64,000 nt of DNA from Cylindrodendrum hubeiense (Eukaryota; Ascomycota; Sordariomycetes; Hypocreales; Nectriaceae), in the NCBI GenBank assembly GCA_014621425.1, contig JAANBB010000103.1, forward strand, positions 42,028 through 106,027, given 5' to 3'. Both the position numbers and the translations under genes were made by a program. The notes below the pieces were generated by a model that made no database searches, was not told the DNA's origin, and saw only the letters and a program-made list of their open reading frames with translations. Position 1 is the stretch's first letter. Each line of letters begins with the position of its first letter. Below, in pieces: positions 22,516 through 34,995 of this stretch.

Positions 22516-24555
22516 TCAATCGACAAACTTTTCCCTGTCCTCATGCGTGTGTTCGTTGTGCGCCGTGGCGGTCATGGGTGTCTGTCTGAGAGCCGATCGA
22601 GTTTGTGTGTTTGAGGTTGAGTATATCGAATCTATGTCTTCGGTGCTATTTCCGAGTGATGCATAGCTAGTGCCGTCACCGCGAGCTGTGACACCAAGAG
22701 CATCCAGCTCGGTGTTGTCAAGCTGAGTTTGAGACTTCATGAATGACGTACGATCATCAATCATGAAACGATAGCGGGAATCTGGATTCTTTTGCCAGAA
22801 TACCAAGGCGCTTGAGATGATAACCATAAGTAATAGAATCAATGAGAAAGCGGCATTCGCGACGAAGAGCACAATCCCAACGATGGAAGGGACCATAGTT
22901 GGGGCTCCATAGACATTGGTGAAGACGAGGAGGAAGATGGCGTTGAGAAAGTTGAAAACTTGTATGGCAATGTTGAATGAATTGGTTCTTTTGTCCATCC
23001 AGGGGCGGAGAACGCTGGTGGAGATTAGAGCAGCGACCTCGATGATAATAAGGGCAATAGCTTGAACAACGCCCTTGTGCTGGCCGAATGCGATGAACAT
23101 TCCTTTGACAATGGTATAGCCAAGAACAGGAATAATGAAATAATAGGCAGAGGCGCGGAACTGAATGTAGAGGAATCCCAATCTGTTGAGTACCTGAGGA
23201 TCCGAGAAGAGGACGGAGGCTGGATTTTGGTGCCTGTGCGCAAGACGAATCACTTGGAAAGTGGCCCATCCGAGTGTACCAAGCATGCCGAAAAAAAAGA
23301 CAACGGCAAGGATGACCAAAGCAGGTGAGTCGACCTGAGTAAACTCCCAGAGACAAAGAATAGTCATCTGAGGGAAGCCGATGAGGGTTAATCGGAAGAA
23401 AATCCCCTTGAGGATGGTAAGCCAACCGGTTCGAAAGTCAAGAAATCGGTCGCTCTTCAACCATCTTTGTCTAACACAGAGCTCACAAATGACCTTGAAA
23501 AGGGCAACGAGAACAACTGTAAACAGGACGAAGAAGTAGAAGAAAACAAGACCAGTGAGAAAGAGGTTTGTCGTTTCAATCTTGGTTCGGTACGCGACCC
23601 GCTGAATCCCATATACAACGTATGAGCCATTTGTCAACTTAACATTGGATCTTTTGGACAAGGCAGAAACGCCGCGATCCATCAGGTGCGAGACTCCCGA
23701 GGGAATCGAGTCGAGGGAACGCTTCAACACCTGGACAGAGGCCGAGGAGAGAGAGCTGAAGAGAGTTGAGGGTTCGCCGCCGGTGGAACGCTGATACCAA
23801 GTGAAGATCCTTTGCATCCAGCCTACTTCAATGATACCCATAGACCACTGGAAGTTTTGGGTCCACGCCTGTACAATAGGTGGCATGTGAATGCCGGTGA
23901 GACCAATGATAGCCTGGCTCTGGAAATAGCCGAATAGAGACATGGCATTGACGGCCAGATGGGCTGCAGCGTTGCTATATCCGAGAGCAGAGAGGACAGC
24001 GGCGGATGTAAGGCCGAGTCCTGCAATGATGGCTGTGACCCATTTGACAGCGAGCTGCTCAACTGTTTTCCCGGTTGAAAAATCTGCTTTAACACAGGCG
24101 ACACTCTCTCCCGTGGAGGTCAGATTAACAAATATCTGAATAGAAGCATCCAGATCGGGAATGCTATATGTAATGCCTGGCAATCGGTCCAGAGCCCCGT
24201 CAAGTGGAAAATCGAATTTCGTGTCGAGGTTGCCAGGTGACATGGGGCACAGCCCAGGAAACTTGTTGTCTTTATCACAAGGATCAATAATCGTATTAAA
24301 GATTCCGTAGCCGTATGCCTTCAAGTTAATATCGAACACAATATTTCCTTGAACGGAGGTAGTAGCGATGATTCTGCAAGTGGCTTTTGTGTTGTTGGGT
24401 GTGATGACCAAGTTGAAAAGGCTGGCGGAAAAGGCCGACTCATCCTGACAGCTATTCAAAGAGTTGGATTCCAATATCTTGTCTGCTGCAACGAAGGGGA
24501 GGACGGTAGAGGAGCAGCAGAGGAAACCGAGTACTGCTGCAAATGAGAGCCTCAT
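22516..24555 (-). CDS. FLC/TRP-like membrane protein (flavin carrier family)
   Basis: One exon from ATG at 24555 encodes 679 residues. This start was chosen over an upstream TTG because it begins the signal peptide (hydrophobic residues about 4-20, cleavage near VAA-DK). A luminal ML-like lipid-binding domain follows (about 25-165, with CQ...C and C...C pairs). Then comes a TRP-like block of about nine membrane segments (about 165-590) and a cytosolic Ser/Thr-rich tail. This order is that of fungal Flc1-3 and Pkd2-type proteins, which act in ER/Golgi or plasma membrane calcium balance, wall integrity and haem or FAD handling. The reverse strand and alternative frames show only shadows. The exact paralogue is not assigned. 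Confidence 0.9.
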   Translation of the reverse strand: MRLSFAAVLGFLCCSSTVLPFVAADKILESNSLNSCQDESAFSASLFNLVITPNNTKATCRIIATTSVQGNIVFDINLKAYGYGIFNTIIDPCDKDNKFPGLCPMSPGNLDTKFDFPLDGALDRLPGITYSIPDLDASIQIFVNLTSTGESVACVKADFSTGKTVEQLAVKWVTAIIAGLGLTSAAVLSALGYSNAAAHLAVNAMSLFGYFQSQAIIGLTGIHMPPIVQAWTQNFQWSMGIIEVGWMQRIFTWYQRSTGGEPSTLFSSLSSASVQVLKRSLDSIPSGVSHLMDRGVSALSKRSNVKLTNGSYVVYGIQRVAYRTKIETTNLFLTGLVFFYFFVLFTVVLVALFKVICELCVRQRWLKSDRFLDFRTGWLTILKGIFFRLTLIGFPQMTILCLWEFTQVDSPALVILAVVFFFGMLGTLGWATFQVIRLAHRHQNPASVLFSDPQVLNRLGFLYIQFRASAYYFIIPVLGYTIVKGMFIAFGQHKGVVQAIALIIIEVAALISTSVLRPWMDKRTNSFNIAIQVFNFLNAIFLLVFTNVYGAPTMVPSIVGIVLFVANAAFSLILLLMVIISSALVFWQKNPDSRYRFMIDDRTSFMKSQTQLDNTELDALGVTARGDGTSYASLGNSTEDIDSIYSTSNTQTRSALRQTPMTATAHNEHTHEDREKFVD

Positions 24556-26540
24556 ATTGGCGGGAGCGTAAGCGTTTGGCCAGGGCAAACTCGACAAGCT
24601 TGTGACCCAGAAAGGTTAAAGTTGATTATGGCCCAGTATAGCGACGAAAAGCAGCTCTAGAGACGGATATCCCTCGAATCGATGGATCGGTCGTTTTTGC
24701 TGGCGGGATTAAGACGCAAACATGGAAGCCGAAATCCGAGCAGTCTAGAGCAGACTCCTGGTACTGGTGGGTCGAATATAGTTGATGAAGAATTGCCAAG
24801 GCATTAGAGAGCAGATAGACACCATATCAGAGCAATCGATCCGATGATGCGACGAAGCCAAACATGTTTCGGGGAAGGGTTAGATAAAGATTATGGCGAA
24901 TTCCAATCACCTGACTGTTGGTTACATAAGAACACGAGAGAGGTAAGATTGCAGAGAAATGATTTGGGAGTAAAAACGAGTGTGGCGGAAATTCGTGGTG
25001 AATATTCCGAGTTGACTCGCGAACTGTCTGTCTCAAATGCCAGTCGCAAGAAATGTCCGCCTGGTCATCAAAACATCGAGGTAATCGCGAAGTGTTAAAA
25101 TCCGGAAGAGAAAACCGGTGACCTGTTGATTAGATAAAGAAGTACTGCAGCTGTACAGATACGAGGTTTAGATACGAGAGGGGTATTATTGGGAGGCGCA
25201 GTCCCCTGTCGCTGGCTGCAAGCAACCAACAGAGGCTGATTATCCTTGTGAAGGATCTTGTGGGTCGATGTTTTGAAACAACCATTGGGCAACGAACGAT
25301 GCACTGCCCTGTGGCCGACTCTGCACCTCAATTTACTGGCACATTTGCTCACATGGTAATTTAAGGGGCCAGAAATCTCAAGTCATGTTTCCTCGTCTTC
25401 AGTCCAGAAAAAGGACCAAGTGACAGATTTTGTATCTTCCTACTCTTATCTTGTTACTTTAAGCATTTCACCCCGCATTAGACTTGGCGTCCGCATACAC
25501 TACGCCGAACTTGAGGTACTGGGTGCCTGCAATTACCACTGGTGAAGACCACGCTAGCCAGTATGGTAATTTAAATCATTACTCCTTCTGGTTTAGGACA
25601 GGGCTGGAATGGGATGGGACCGACATGTAACTGGCGTATTGCTTAGAAATTACATGAATATTGTGGCGATCACAATAATGCTACCGAAGAGTGCTGTTCT
25701 CGGCGATGGGGGATGGGCGGTGCACCCTACTACATATCCATGGACCTTCCGTTCCATTTTATGATGAGTGAGACGAACTGAACAGTAGGAGAGAGTATGT
25801 GATGGGACGAGAAAAGAGTGATATTGTGTAGTCATGTATAGCTCGGGTGCCTTCGGATTGGAAGAAAGTTAAATTGGGAGTAGGACCAATCCACGATGAC
25901 TGGTGACCGCAAGAGGAAGGCTTCAATAAGCACTTAGTGTGGAATATAAGCATGTGACAAGAGCAAGACTGAATGCTACACCTGCGCAGGAATCACCCAT
26001 TTGAGTCGCACACTCTTATCGCCTGTCGTCGTATTGTCTCAGTGGCTGATGTGGTGAACCTTGAGTAGTTATCTTGGTATAATGAATATACTGTATTACC
26101 AATTATATATGACAATAGCCCGCTCAAGTAGACCAGTACAGCAGCCAGCTGGCAAGTCGAGGAGAAAACCACGTGCAAGATGCAGATGGCTTGATTGGGC
26201 CTCTGTCAGTGGTCACCTGCGCATCTGACCTATATTTCGCGACGTATCGATATATACATCGAATCAACGTTCAGTCGACTGCATGAATTGGTCATGGGGG
26301 AGGGGAATGAAGACGAGGGAGTCGAGACAAGCCTAAGGAAGAATAGGTAGAAGCACGTGAAGTTTGATGGACGAGTACAGAGATTATGGAAGCGTCAACT
26401 GAAACAGAGAGAAGTTGGGGAGCGACATTTGTCGTTTAAATGTGTAGTCTACAAGTATTAAGTCTATGTGATGGTATAACCTCCTTCTTTTATTTGAAGG
26501 GGTGTCTTGATGTCGATGTCCTCATTTATTCGTGAAATCC
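24556..26540. other. 2-kb intergenic region
   Basis: It should carry the promoter of the FLC-type gene at its left and the 3' end of the PAP2 gene at its right. All frames here are short and not protein-like. No repeat or RNA gene was seen. Confidence 0.45.
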
Positions 26541-27882
26541 TTAGAATACCCGATTGCCAGTAGTAGCAATCGGCTTGTTCAATCTGACACACCAGAGGAA
26601 GATATCCTCTAACGGTAGCAAACCCAGCAAAACACGGTTGCACAGCCAAGCCATAGCCACAACGCCCGTAGCAGCCAGTGCATCAAGCCAGTAGTGATTG
26701 GCCGTTGACACGATGATTGTCAAGACGAAGGCCGGGTATATGATGCTCAAAACGACGAAGAAGATCTGGCGGAACTTGGACATGCGCTTCTCGCGGGGGG
26801 CGAGGCGGCGCCGGAAGATGCCAGAGTGGTAGAATAGCACCGTGCCTATGCAAAACGAGTAACCGAAGTGCAAGGAGGGAAACGCAGCAAGCTGGTTGAA
26901 GAATTTGTTGGTGGCATATATAGACTCGGCATCTTCGCGGCGGACTGTGTCGAAGAAGCCATATTCTTCGGGGAGTAGGCGAGGAGGCATGCATGGGAAG
27001 CTCGTGAAAACGAGGAAGCTGAAAAGGTTGGTGAGCTGCATCATGCGTCGAGCGGATGCGAACTGTTCATGGGTCGGCGCGGCATAGTAGTACCATGCAA
27101 GGAAACTAGACATCAACCGGTTAGAGTGGATTCGGGAAGGATGCAAGGGAAGAGCTGTGCTGATTTACCTGACGGTGACGGGAATGTGAATCATAGAGTA
27201 AGCTCGGTTGAGGATTGTCAACATGGTTTGGTGGTCGGTCCTGAAGAACATTTGCACGTCGACTTCTCGCAACGGGAACAAGAAGCTGAAAGGGCCGTCC
27301 TGTTCGAACCAAAGAACTGCAATTCCGTGCTTCTCTGCCGTCTTCCACACACCCTCGGTGGCGAAGATAAGCTCACTGATTTGCTTGATGCCGACGTAGA
27401 AGAGCAGGTTGACAACCCAGTAGAACATTTCGACCAGGAAAGGGAACTTTTGTATGAATCGACTGTGCCAGTAGTTGGCATAGCGGGAGGTGTCGGGCAT
27501 GTCGAGCACAGCGCCGCAGCAGTTTCGCTTTTTGGTAGGGCGCTTCGTGGTTGCCGAAGAGTCCGGGAGGAGGGAGAGACTCACTTGCCCGTCATAGGCC
27601 TCATCTGATGAATCCTCGTCATCCCGGGACTCCCGCTTTGAGCGACCGAGAAGACCTTGGTCCTGGTTCTTGGGAGGGCGGATGGAGTAGCCTCGAAGAC
27701 GATTGACATAGCATGATCCGATCATGATGCCAACGATGAACTACATCAGGTGCAAGTCAGTACTGGTGTTGATCCAGAGCGTGGTTGGAAGGGAGGCGTA
27801 CGATGGGCTCTACCACGGCATGGAGAGCGAACTGAGGCTCTCCAAGTTCCGGTTCAGCCGGTTGAGCCACCGGTTGGGCCAT
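26541..27882 (-). CDS. PAP2-superfamily membrane enzyme, inositol phosphorylceramide synthase-like
   Basis: Three exons, 27802-27882, 27169-27740 and 26541-27105, encode 405 residues. The N-terminal 130 residues are polar with a hydrophobic start. Membrane segments follow from about residue 130. The PAP2-type catalytic residues are seen as PSLH (294-297) and H355 with D359 in STANHYWLDALAAT. The family dephosphorylates or transfers lipid head groups, and fungal IPC synthase (Aur1) and related enzymes use this fold. The protein is not a clear Aur1 orthologue, because the motif around PSLHFGYS differs. It is divergent from a GT32 sphingolipid-type glycosyltransferase, which supports a role in inositol sphingolipid head groups. 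That role is inference. Confidence 0.82.
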
Positions 27883-28543
27883 GATGCGCGTATTGATGAA
27901 TTAATTCCTGCTCTGTGGCATGCCTTGCTGGAGCTCGTGGAGGCGCAGTGATCGGGATAGATCTCGGCGCGAGTCGTAGTGTACCGGGATGGTTGGGAAT
28001 GTAGACACGAATAATTGCAGAAGAAAAAAGCACGCGACAAAGAGCCGCTGCAAAGCAAAGGACAGAACCTCCGGGTTACGCGGAAGCAATAGCGGGGACC
28101 TTCGATAAGGGAACGCGATTAGACTTGTTCAAGTTAGGTCAGCACGAGACTCAGCCTGAATGGTTACGTAGGTAAATTAACCCGAGTCGGAAGTGGACAC
28201 GTAAGCCCCTGAATCTGGGCGGCGGGCCAATCCACGGCGGCGCTCAGATTACATCTGACGTAGAAACCCGGCTGCAGAACAATTATAGAATGAGATCTTG
28301 GCTCTCTTAGGGCTAGCTTAAGGAGGTGACATCTCTGGCCGCTCGGACAGGCTCGAGCACGGGGTAGTGGGACCCTGACGGTTGCACCCACGCTCAGCCA
28401 CGGCCGCAGCCGAACAGAAGAGACTTTTCTTGGCACTTGTTCGCCATGCGCCGCTCGAGCAGACAAAGCCAGACTTGTTTTTGTTTACCCTCAAAACCAC
28501 GCACTCTGCAAGTCTGTCCGTGACCCGCGACCCATCGCCCGCG
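27883..28543. other. divergent promoter between PAP2 and GT32 genes
   Basis: This 661-bp bidirectional region has no gene. The frame open upstream of the GT32 ATG (from 28382) starts at a non-ATG codon and was not used. Confidence 0.5.
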
Positions 28544-29694
28544 ATGAACACCTCGTCGCAGAACCACGGCTGGTCGGCCACGGCCACCGCCGACCCCAGC
28601 AAGGAATACGACGAAGAGCGCCTGTCGTGGACCTCGGGCGCGCTCCCCAAGAAGTACATGCAGCTGCTGAAGCTGAGGAGGGCGTCGGTTTGGCTGCTGC
28701 TCGCCGACTTGGTCATCGTCCTCCTGGTTGTCCACGCCTTCGAACCGCTCATCACCCTGCTGGTCAGGAACGAAGAGTTGTTTGGTGCCCGCCTCACCCT
28801 GCCTCTCAATGGAACCTCGGCCGCAGACGAACACGACCATCTACACCCGATACCGCGAATTCTGCACCAAACCAGCGCCACCGAAACCATCCCCGATAAA
28901 TGGATTCAGCTGCAGCAGAGCTGCAAAGACAGCTATTCCGAGTTTGAGTACAAGGTACGCTCGCCTGGGGTTTTCTGCTGTGGCATGCTTGCTAACTATT
29001 GTAGCACTGGACCGACGAGTCGGCTCGCGAGTTTATCTCCACCGAATACCCCTGGTTCGTCGAGATCTGGGACAACTACGCATTCCCCATCCAGCGCGCC
29101 GACGCCATTCGCTACTTCGTCCTCGACCATTTCGGCGGCCTCTACCTTGATATGGACACGCTGTGCAACGAGACGATTCCCTTCTCCCAAATCGAAGCCG
29201 ACGGCGAGGAGCACCATGCCGTATTCAAGTCAACAACACCGACAGGCGTTTCCAACGATTTGATGATAACATCAGCCCACCACCCAGTATTTGCGCAAAC
29301 CCTGTCCCGCCTAAAATTCTACAACTCCATCACCCGGCTATGGGCTCCGCTGCTGCCCCACGCCGCCATTATGATCGGATCAGGCCCGTTCTTCTTGACC
29401 ATGGTGATTAAGAACTACCTGCTTCAAGACCCCGCGCCGGCTGCGCACGCCATCCAGGTGATCAACGCAACCGAGTTGGCGATATACATCACCGATCTGG
29501 AAGATTCCTCGTGGCACAACGGAGACACCAAGACTCTGATGTGGGTCGGAGATCGGCCGTGGGTCTGGTTCAGCTTGGGAGCCATCGGGCTAGCCATCGG
29601 CCTCCAGATCATTAATTACTTCATAGTGCTGACCTTTAAGGGTTGTAATAAACTGCCATCTGTTGCTGCTAGCAAGGTAGCAAAGTTGGTATAG
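28544..29694 (+). CDS. GT32 glycosyltransferase, SUR1/CSH1-like (MIPC synthase type)
   Basis: Two exons, 28544-28954 and 29005-29694, encode 366 residues. A membrane anchor lies at about residues 48-70, followed by IPRILHQT, the usual start of the GT32 catalytic domain. The DXD-type motif is DMD at 186-188 in GGLYLDMDT. A second hydrophobic segment near the C-terminus (about 323-348) anchors the other end. Two anchors of this kind are typical of Sur1/Csh1/Csg1, which transfer mannose from GDP-mannose to inositol phosphorylceramide in the Golgi. An Och1-like wall mannosyltransferase is less likely because of the C-terminal anchor. The divergent PAP2 gene may act one step earlier. Confidence 0.87.
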
Positions 29695-30175
29695 GAGGGG
29701 ACCATGGTCGTGTATATGTACATAATTTTATATTGAGAATAATGATGTCAATTTACAGCGAGAATTCTTTTGCGCGAGATGCGGTTCATCGAGATGGGAG
29801 CAGGCAGCAGTTTAATCAGTGAATGCCAGTTCTCGAGTGACGGGTGTGTCACCAAGGCTGAGCAGTAGGATCAAATGCATCCCTCCGTTCTCCACGAGGA
29901 TGCCAAGCGCTCGCCGCAAAGCATCGCCATCATGCCTCTAGCCATGGCCCTTTCTATGTCCTTTAAGATATGCCAATAACCCATAGTTCCATGTCGCTTC
30001 CACTCCTGACTCCAGCTGCAAGTAATTCTGGCCAGGTACAGTCAGAGACATTTGACTGGGAAAAAGCGATTTCGCCATCAGGGAAAAGAATCGTATCATG
30101 GCTCCGCATCGTCATTTGTGTTGGAAGGGTGAACCCGTGTCTCAGAGCTTATTCTCGACAAATGTCCAATGATAA
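29695..30175. other. convergent intergenic gap
   Basis: This lies between the GT32 stop and the stop of the large STAND gene. No feature was recognised. Confidence 0.5.
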
Positions 30176-33100
30176 CTAGTTATCTATGTACAACTTCCTC
30201 AGCTGGCTTTTCCACTCTTCCAGTGGCAACCATCCTTGGAGCTCAATCTCGTCCCCATCCCCTTCAGCGCTAAACACGGGCACGCTTGCACTGGGAAACT
30301 CAACGTCTTGCTTCCAGGCGGGCACGTAGAAGAACTCGTGATCCTTGGAACAATCCAGCCTGACCTCGAGCTTTTCTCCCTTCTTAAATGACGCGTAACA
30401 CTTGGCATCCACGAAGATAGCCTGAACGCAGTCAACGCAAACGTAGAGAGATCGGTCCTCGGCAATATCCAGTTCTTTGCAGCCATCGCAAAGCAAACTC
30501 CAGGTGTGCGGGGGTGTGTCTTTGTCCACCGTCACTTCGGGTTGTAACTTGGAGGAAGACGGGTCATCGTCATGTTTGTCATTTGCAGAACTGCAGTCAG
30601 ATTCCGTAGACGGCTCATCGGTCTCCTTATTCACATCATCCATCACATCAGTAATGCTTGGCGGATCTGTGCTACCCTGCTGCTGGCCACTGTCATGGCG
30701 AACGGTGTGCGTAGCCACTTCTGTTGACGCACCATTCGATTCAATAGGCTCTCCAACCTCATTGTCATCGGATAGAGTTGAGGGTGCATCTCCTTGGGTA
30801 TCACCCGTGACCTTGTGAATGGTTTCATCCTCTTTCGAGACCGCTCTTTGAAAGCCTTTAGTGATGTACTCGGTTTCCACCCGTTTCCGCTTCTTTTCCT
30901 CCTTGCGAATATTGTCCAGATGACAGGTCCATTTCAACATTGAAACCGCAACACGACTGTTCTTGAAATCTCCGAGAGCGATTAGGAATTGATACAGAAA
31001 GAAATATGCATCATAATCATTGGTCTCATCGTCGTCAGACAAAAGTTCGATTATTTCCAGCATGACTTTGCGAGTCCACGTCTTGGTAAGGTCTGCGAAA
31101 TGGCCATTGGACTGGTTGTGCTTAACAAGACAGCACACGGGTGTCAGGGCCTGCAGAGACTTTCCGTCATTTTCGGCAAAGGCAAGTAACCCAGTCAGCT
31201 TGGAAATGTATAGTTCCACTGTTTCCGAATTCGCCTCGAGCGCAAACGCCTTTTCTGCATATGCTGCCGCAAGGTTGTCGACTACCAGATAGATGAGGAA
31301 TGTCCCAATACTTTCTTTCACCTCTGAGTTGTCATTTATCTTCTCCAGTGCAGTTTCATAAATGGCAACTCGATTTTCGCGTCTTGCCTTGTTTGATGAC
31401 TCGTCAAGGGTTTCTGCGAAGAATCTGCGAAGGGCAAAAACCAGCTCGTCGAATCCATCTTTCACGCAGGAATCTATCATCGAGTTATAGAATGTCTCTA
31501 GGACTTCCCATTGCTGATTGGCGTCGGCTGCCTCAGCAATTTGTTGTGATTCCACAAGACATCCTTGCAAATCAAAGACGATTTCATCGACATACGGTCT
31601 CCAAGTTTGATGGCAGTTGTTAAGTCCATCGAGAAATGCAAGGACTCGGTCAAAGTCGTTTTTCTTGGTATACCTGTCCAGTATCGATGAATACTTGGCC
31701 CCTTTCGCAATTCCACAGTAGCCGTGCAAAAGGCATTCCAATTGAGTATGGGCGGCTAGGTCATGGTCTTCTCCCAGGTCCCACATCCGATTTCCAAGTG
31801 CCATTGTGGTTTTGGCCAGAAGGGCGCTTGGTGTGCCGCCTAGGTTCAACTCCAGCTCTTGTTTGACCTTGGAAAGAGTTTCGACTGCCTCCTTGTGCGT
31901 AAGACTCTTGTCTGCAGCCATAATGAGCCGGGCATCGAAGTTTTTGGGGTCGATATTGACAGCTTGCTGAGCCCTGAGAACTAGTTGACTGGTTGGTATA
32001 TCCGGGCTCATGCTTCCCATGAAGACGCAAGCTCGGACTTCCCAGTGAGAGTCTTGAGCTCGACTGTTTTCGGATTTGTTGAGAGCAACAGTTGCCCAGG
32101 CCTCAATCACCTCTATTGTGCCAGGGGTGAAGTTTTTGGGATCCTCAAGTTCTTTAGCCGCGACCGAACTTTCGGTTAGATAGAAAGCTGCATCGTCAGC
32201 CATTTCTTTTGACACTTCAGGGTCACACTTCAAATGTTAGTCTCGAACGTGAAGCTGTGAGAAGCTGAACTTACTCGTAGCATATAGCTTCTTAAGAAAA
32301 CGGTTGCGGCGATAAGTTCCATTTGTCCCAGTTCTTTGTAATATATTTGCCGTGCCAGATGCGTTGCAGCATGTGTCAGGACTGACTTATGCAGGTTGAC
32401 CGGGGGCGAATTGACGCCTTCAACAAAGGATTTGGCCTCGTCCCCCTGAATGAACTTTGTCACAGTAGTATCGCTGAGCCAACGTGAAACCTCTCGTATT
32501 CCTTCCACAGAGTATACCCACTCGGCCCGGATTTCCTTGAGGTGAGAAGCTTCAGTTCTAGCCCAATCCCATAGCGGCATGGACTTGGTCGACATGAAAA
32601 GCGAGGTGATCCCTTTCTCTTCGGTTAAGAGCTTGACTAGGAGCGGTCCGACTTGGACCTTGAACTGTTTATCGGCGGCTGATAGGTCGACTTGCTTGAG
32701 ATGGAAAAGAAGATCACGCCTCGCGTGCTGAATGATCTTTTCACTATTCTTGGCCGTTTTATCGGTCATGACTGCCAAGTAGGCAATCACTATCTTGATG
32801 TGTGCATTTTCCACATCACGGCAGATGCATTCTTGATGCTGAGCAACGAGCTTCGCCTCGAAAAAGTGTTCAAACTCGAACCGACCATACATTTCCCCTG
32901 GACAAACGTTTTGGAGAAAGTGCCGCACTATGTTGATCTCGGTTTCTTGGATACGCGGTAGTCCTAGGGTCCTTTCGGGTGCAGCCTTGCTAGGAATACG
33001 GTCCTTGGTTTCCGGAGTCCGCCACTTGACAGTTTTGGTTTTCGTGATTGCAAATAGCGGATATTTCTCTGCGAGCTTCTGTGACAACGGTAGAAGAGAG

Positions 33101-34995
33101 ACTGTCAATGCAGCTCCTCGGGATGTCTCCTGTCCGCCAAGTGTATCGCCATTTGGTGCCCCAAACCCGGGTTGGTGCTTCATAGAGATGAGAGCTTCGA
33201 TCATGTCGACGGGGAACCATCGCCGCCCATTGTCAACCCAGAGAATGATGTCGTTGATTTCTTGAATCTCCTTTGGCGTGCGGATTTTATTGAGATGAAT
33301 GATTTCGGCGTCGATCTGGTCAGTCCGAGTCTTGTTCGCATCCGCCAGCACTCCTTCAATATCCTCGACTAGATCCATCTGCGCGAGCGCATTGAGGCTG
33401 GAGTTTAACTTGTAGTAGTCACCCGCGCACTTTGCAGTCAGATCAACCAGGATCCTCTCGCGCCATTCTGATATTCCAGCTCGTGCAAGGTCTCGGAGAG
33501 TAGGCATGGCATCCATGCGATAGTTGATGTACTTTTCAATATCGCTGCTGTTTCGGTCCGCAAGGGGTATAACTTCAAACTTAACACCCTTCATCTGACG
33601 GATGCATTCTGTCACCATCCGCGGTCCAGCCGTCAGCATGAGGCGGACTTTGCCCATGCCTGCCACAGAGCAAAGCTTCTCGAATACTGACACAAAGCCC
33701 CTCATGTCAGTGTCGAGTCCATCAACAAAGATAAAAAACGTCGTATCTGAATTGAAACGCTCGGTGTTGTTCACAAAGAGCTGGTCCCAGATATCCAACC
33801 AACCGTCATATCCTGGAGAGGCCTGAGCAATCTGGGCTACAGATTTGGCCATGGCCTCGAATGAAACCGAAATTTGCCACAGCAAGGCTTTTGATGCCGT
33901 TTCTAGGACTTGCCTCGGGTCTTGGCTGGAATTCTTGACGTCATATTCAGGAAAGAAGTAGGCTGTGACAATCCGAGAAGTAGAGCAGCCTTGTTTTTGA
34001 AGACGCTTGATTGTGTTTGCCATCATCGACGTCTTTCCGGAGCCGTTGTTGCCTTGTAGAATGATGATTGGGTTCTGGGGGTGTGCTGCTTGAGACCAAT
34101 CCAGAAACACGTCGTCCTCCCATAGCCAGTCGCCGGTGGCGGCAATGACGGAATTTTTGTAAACATCAAAGCTTCTCTTCCAAGTTGCAATTGGCTCTCC
34201 CTTCTGGCCGAGTTCAGCCGGTCGGAATCCAAGTGCTTCGACAATGGCTAGTCGCCTTTCTTGTGCATCTTGGGTGCTTCGTTGCTCCTTTTGACCTTCA
34301 ACAATGGTTTTGATGTTATCCGCACTGTCGCTGACAATTTCAAACGTTTGCGCGGCCACCAGTAGGGACTCCTTGCTGTTGAGTCTGTCCATCATGCCAA
34401 GAAGATCTTGGATGCCATCGTCATTGAGGAAGAGCATTTTCGTAAATGCCAAAAATCGAGTGTGCTTTTTGCGCAATTTGATTGTGCGGTCACAGATTTC
34501 GACAAAAAGCTGAAGGTTCTGACAGGCAACACGTGTGAGTCTTGCATCCATCTTTTCGTTGTAGTACTCGAGGCGATCCAAAAACTCCATGCATTTCTCT
34601 AGCAATTCAGCCAGATTATCAAGCATTCCTTCATAGCCTTGCCATGCTTGGATGACAAAAGTCAGAGCATTGCAGCACATGTCAGCTGGACCAAAGACGG
34701 TGGACACGCCTGAGGAAACAATCGACCCGACCGTCTGAATGCATTGAAGGGTTTTGTCAATTACTCCTTTGAGCCGCTGGACTTTTTGCGGCTTTTTTGA
34801 GTCCTGGAACGAGTCTAGATGGCTGAGAACATCGTCAATGCCCAATTTGCGAATCTTTGTTGCGTCGCCACCCGCAAGTTGGATAACTTTGGCTTGGACT
34901 TGCTGCCAGATCTCGTCCACTGTTTTCTGCTGTTCCAAACTAATGTCGCGAGACTTTGCCGAAGCGCTCTTCGGAATGCCGGAGACTGAAGCCAT
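30176..34995 (-). CDS. fungal NLR-like STAND protein: Goodbye, NACHT NTPase, helical repeats, ZZ-type zinc finger
   Basis: Two exons, 32275-34995 and 30176-32227, join across a 47-nt intron to encode 1590 residues; without it the two long frames look like separate genes. Residues about 25-145 resemble the fungal STAND N-terminal Goodbye domain. The NTPase has Walker A GNNGSGKT at 315-322 and a Walker B-like FFIFVDGLD ending at 428. After a winged-helix-like part come helical, TPR-like repeats (about 910-1370), then an acidic Ser/Thr-rich linker. Near the end lies a ZZ-like finger with Cys 1487, 1490, 1504, 1507, 1517, 1533 and His 1537. STAND proteins act as ligand-triggered switches in fungal self/non-self recognition and programmed cell death. 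What this one senses is unknown. Confidence 0.85.

Noticed and set aside
22757..23425. Minus-strand 222-codon frame
   Set aside because: Out-of-frame shadow of the FLC/TRP-like gene on the same strand.
30176..34995. Two separate genes (921 and 685 codons) instead of one
   Set aside because: A 47-nt intron with GTAAGT donor and TTTGAAG acceptor joins them in phase, and the second frame has no ATG near its start.
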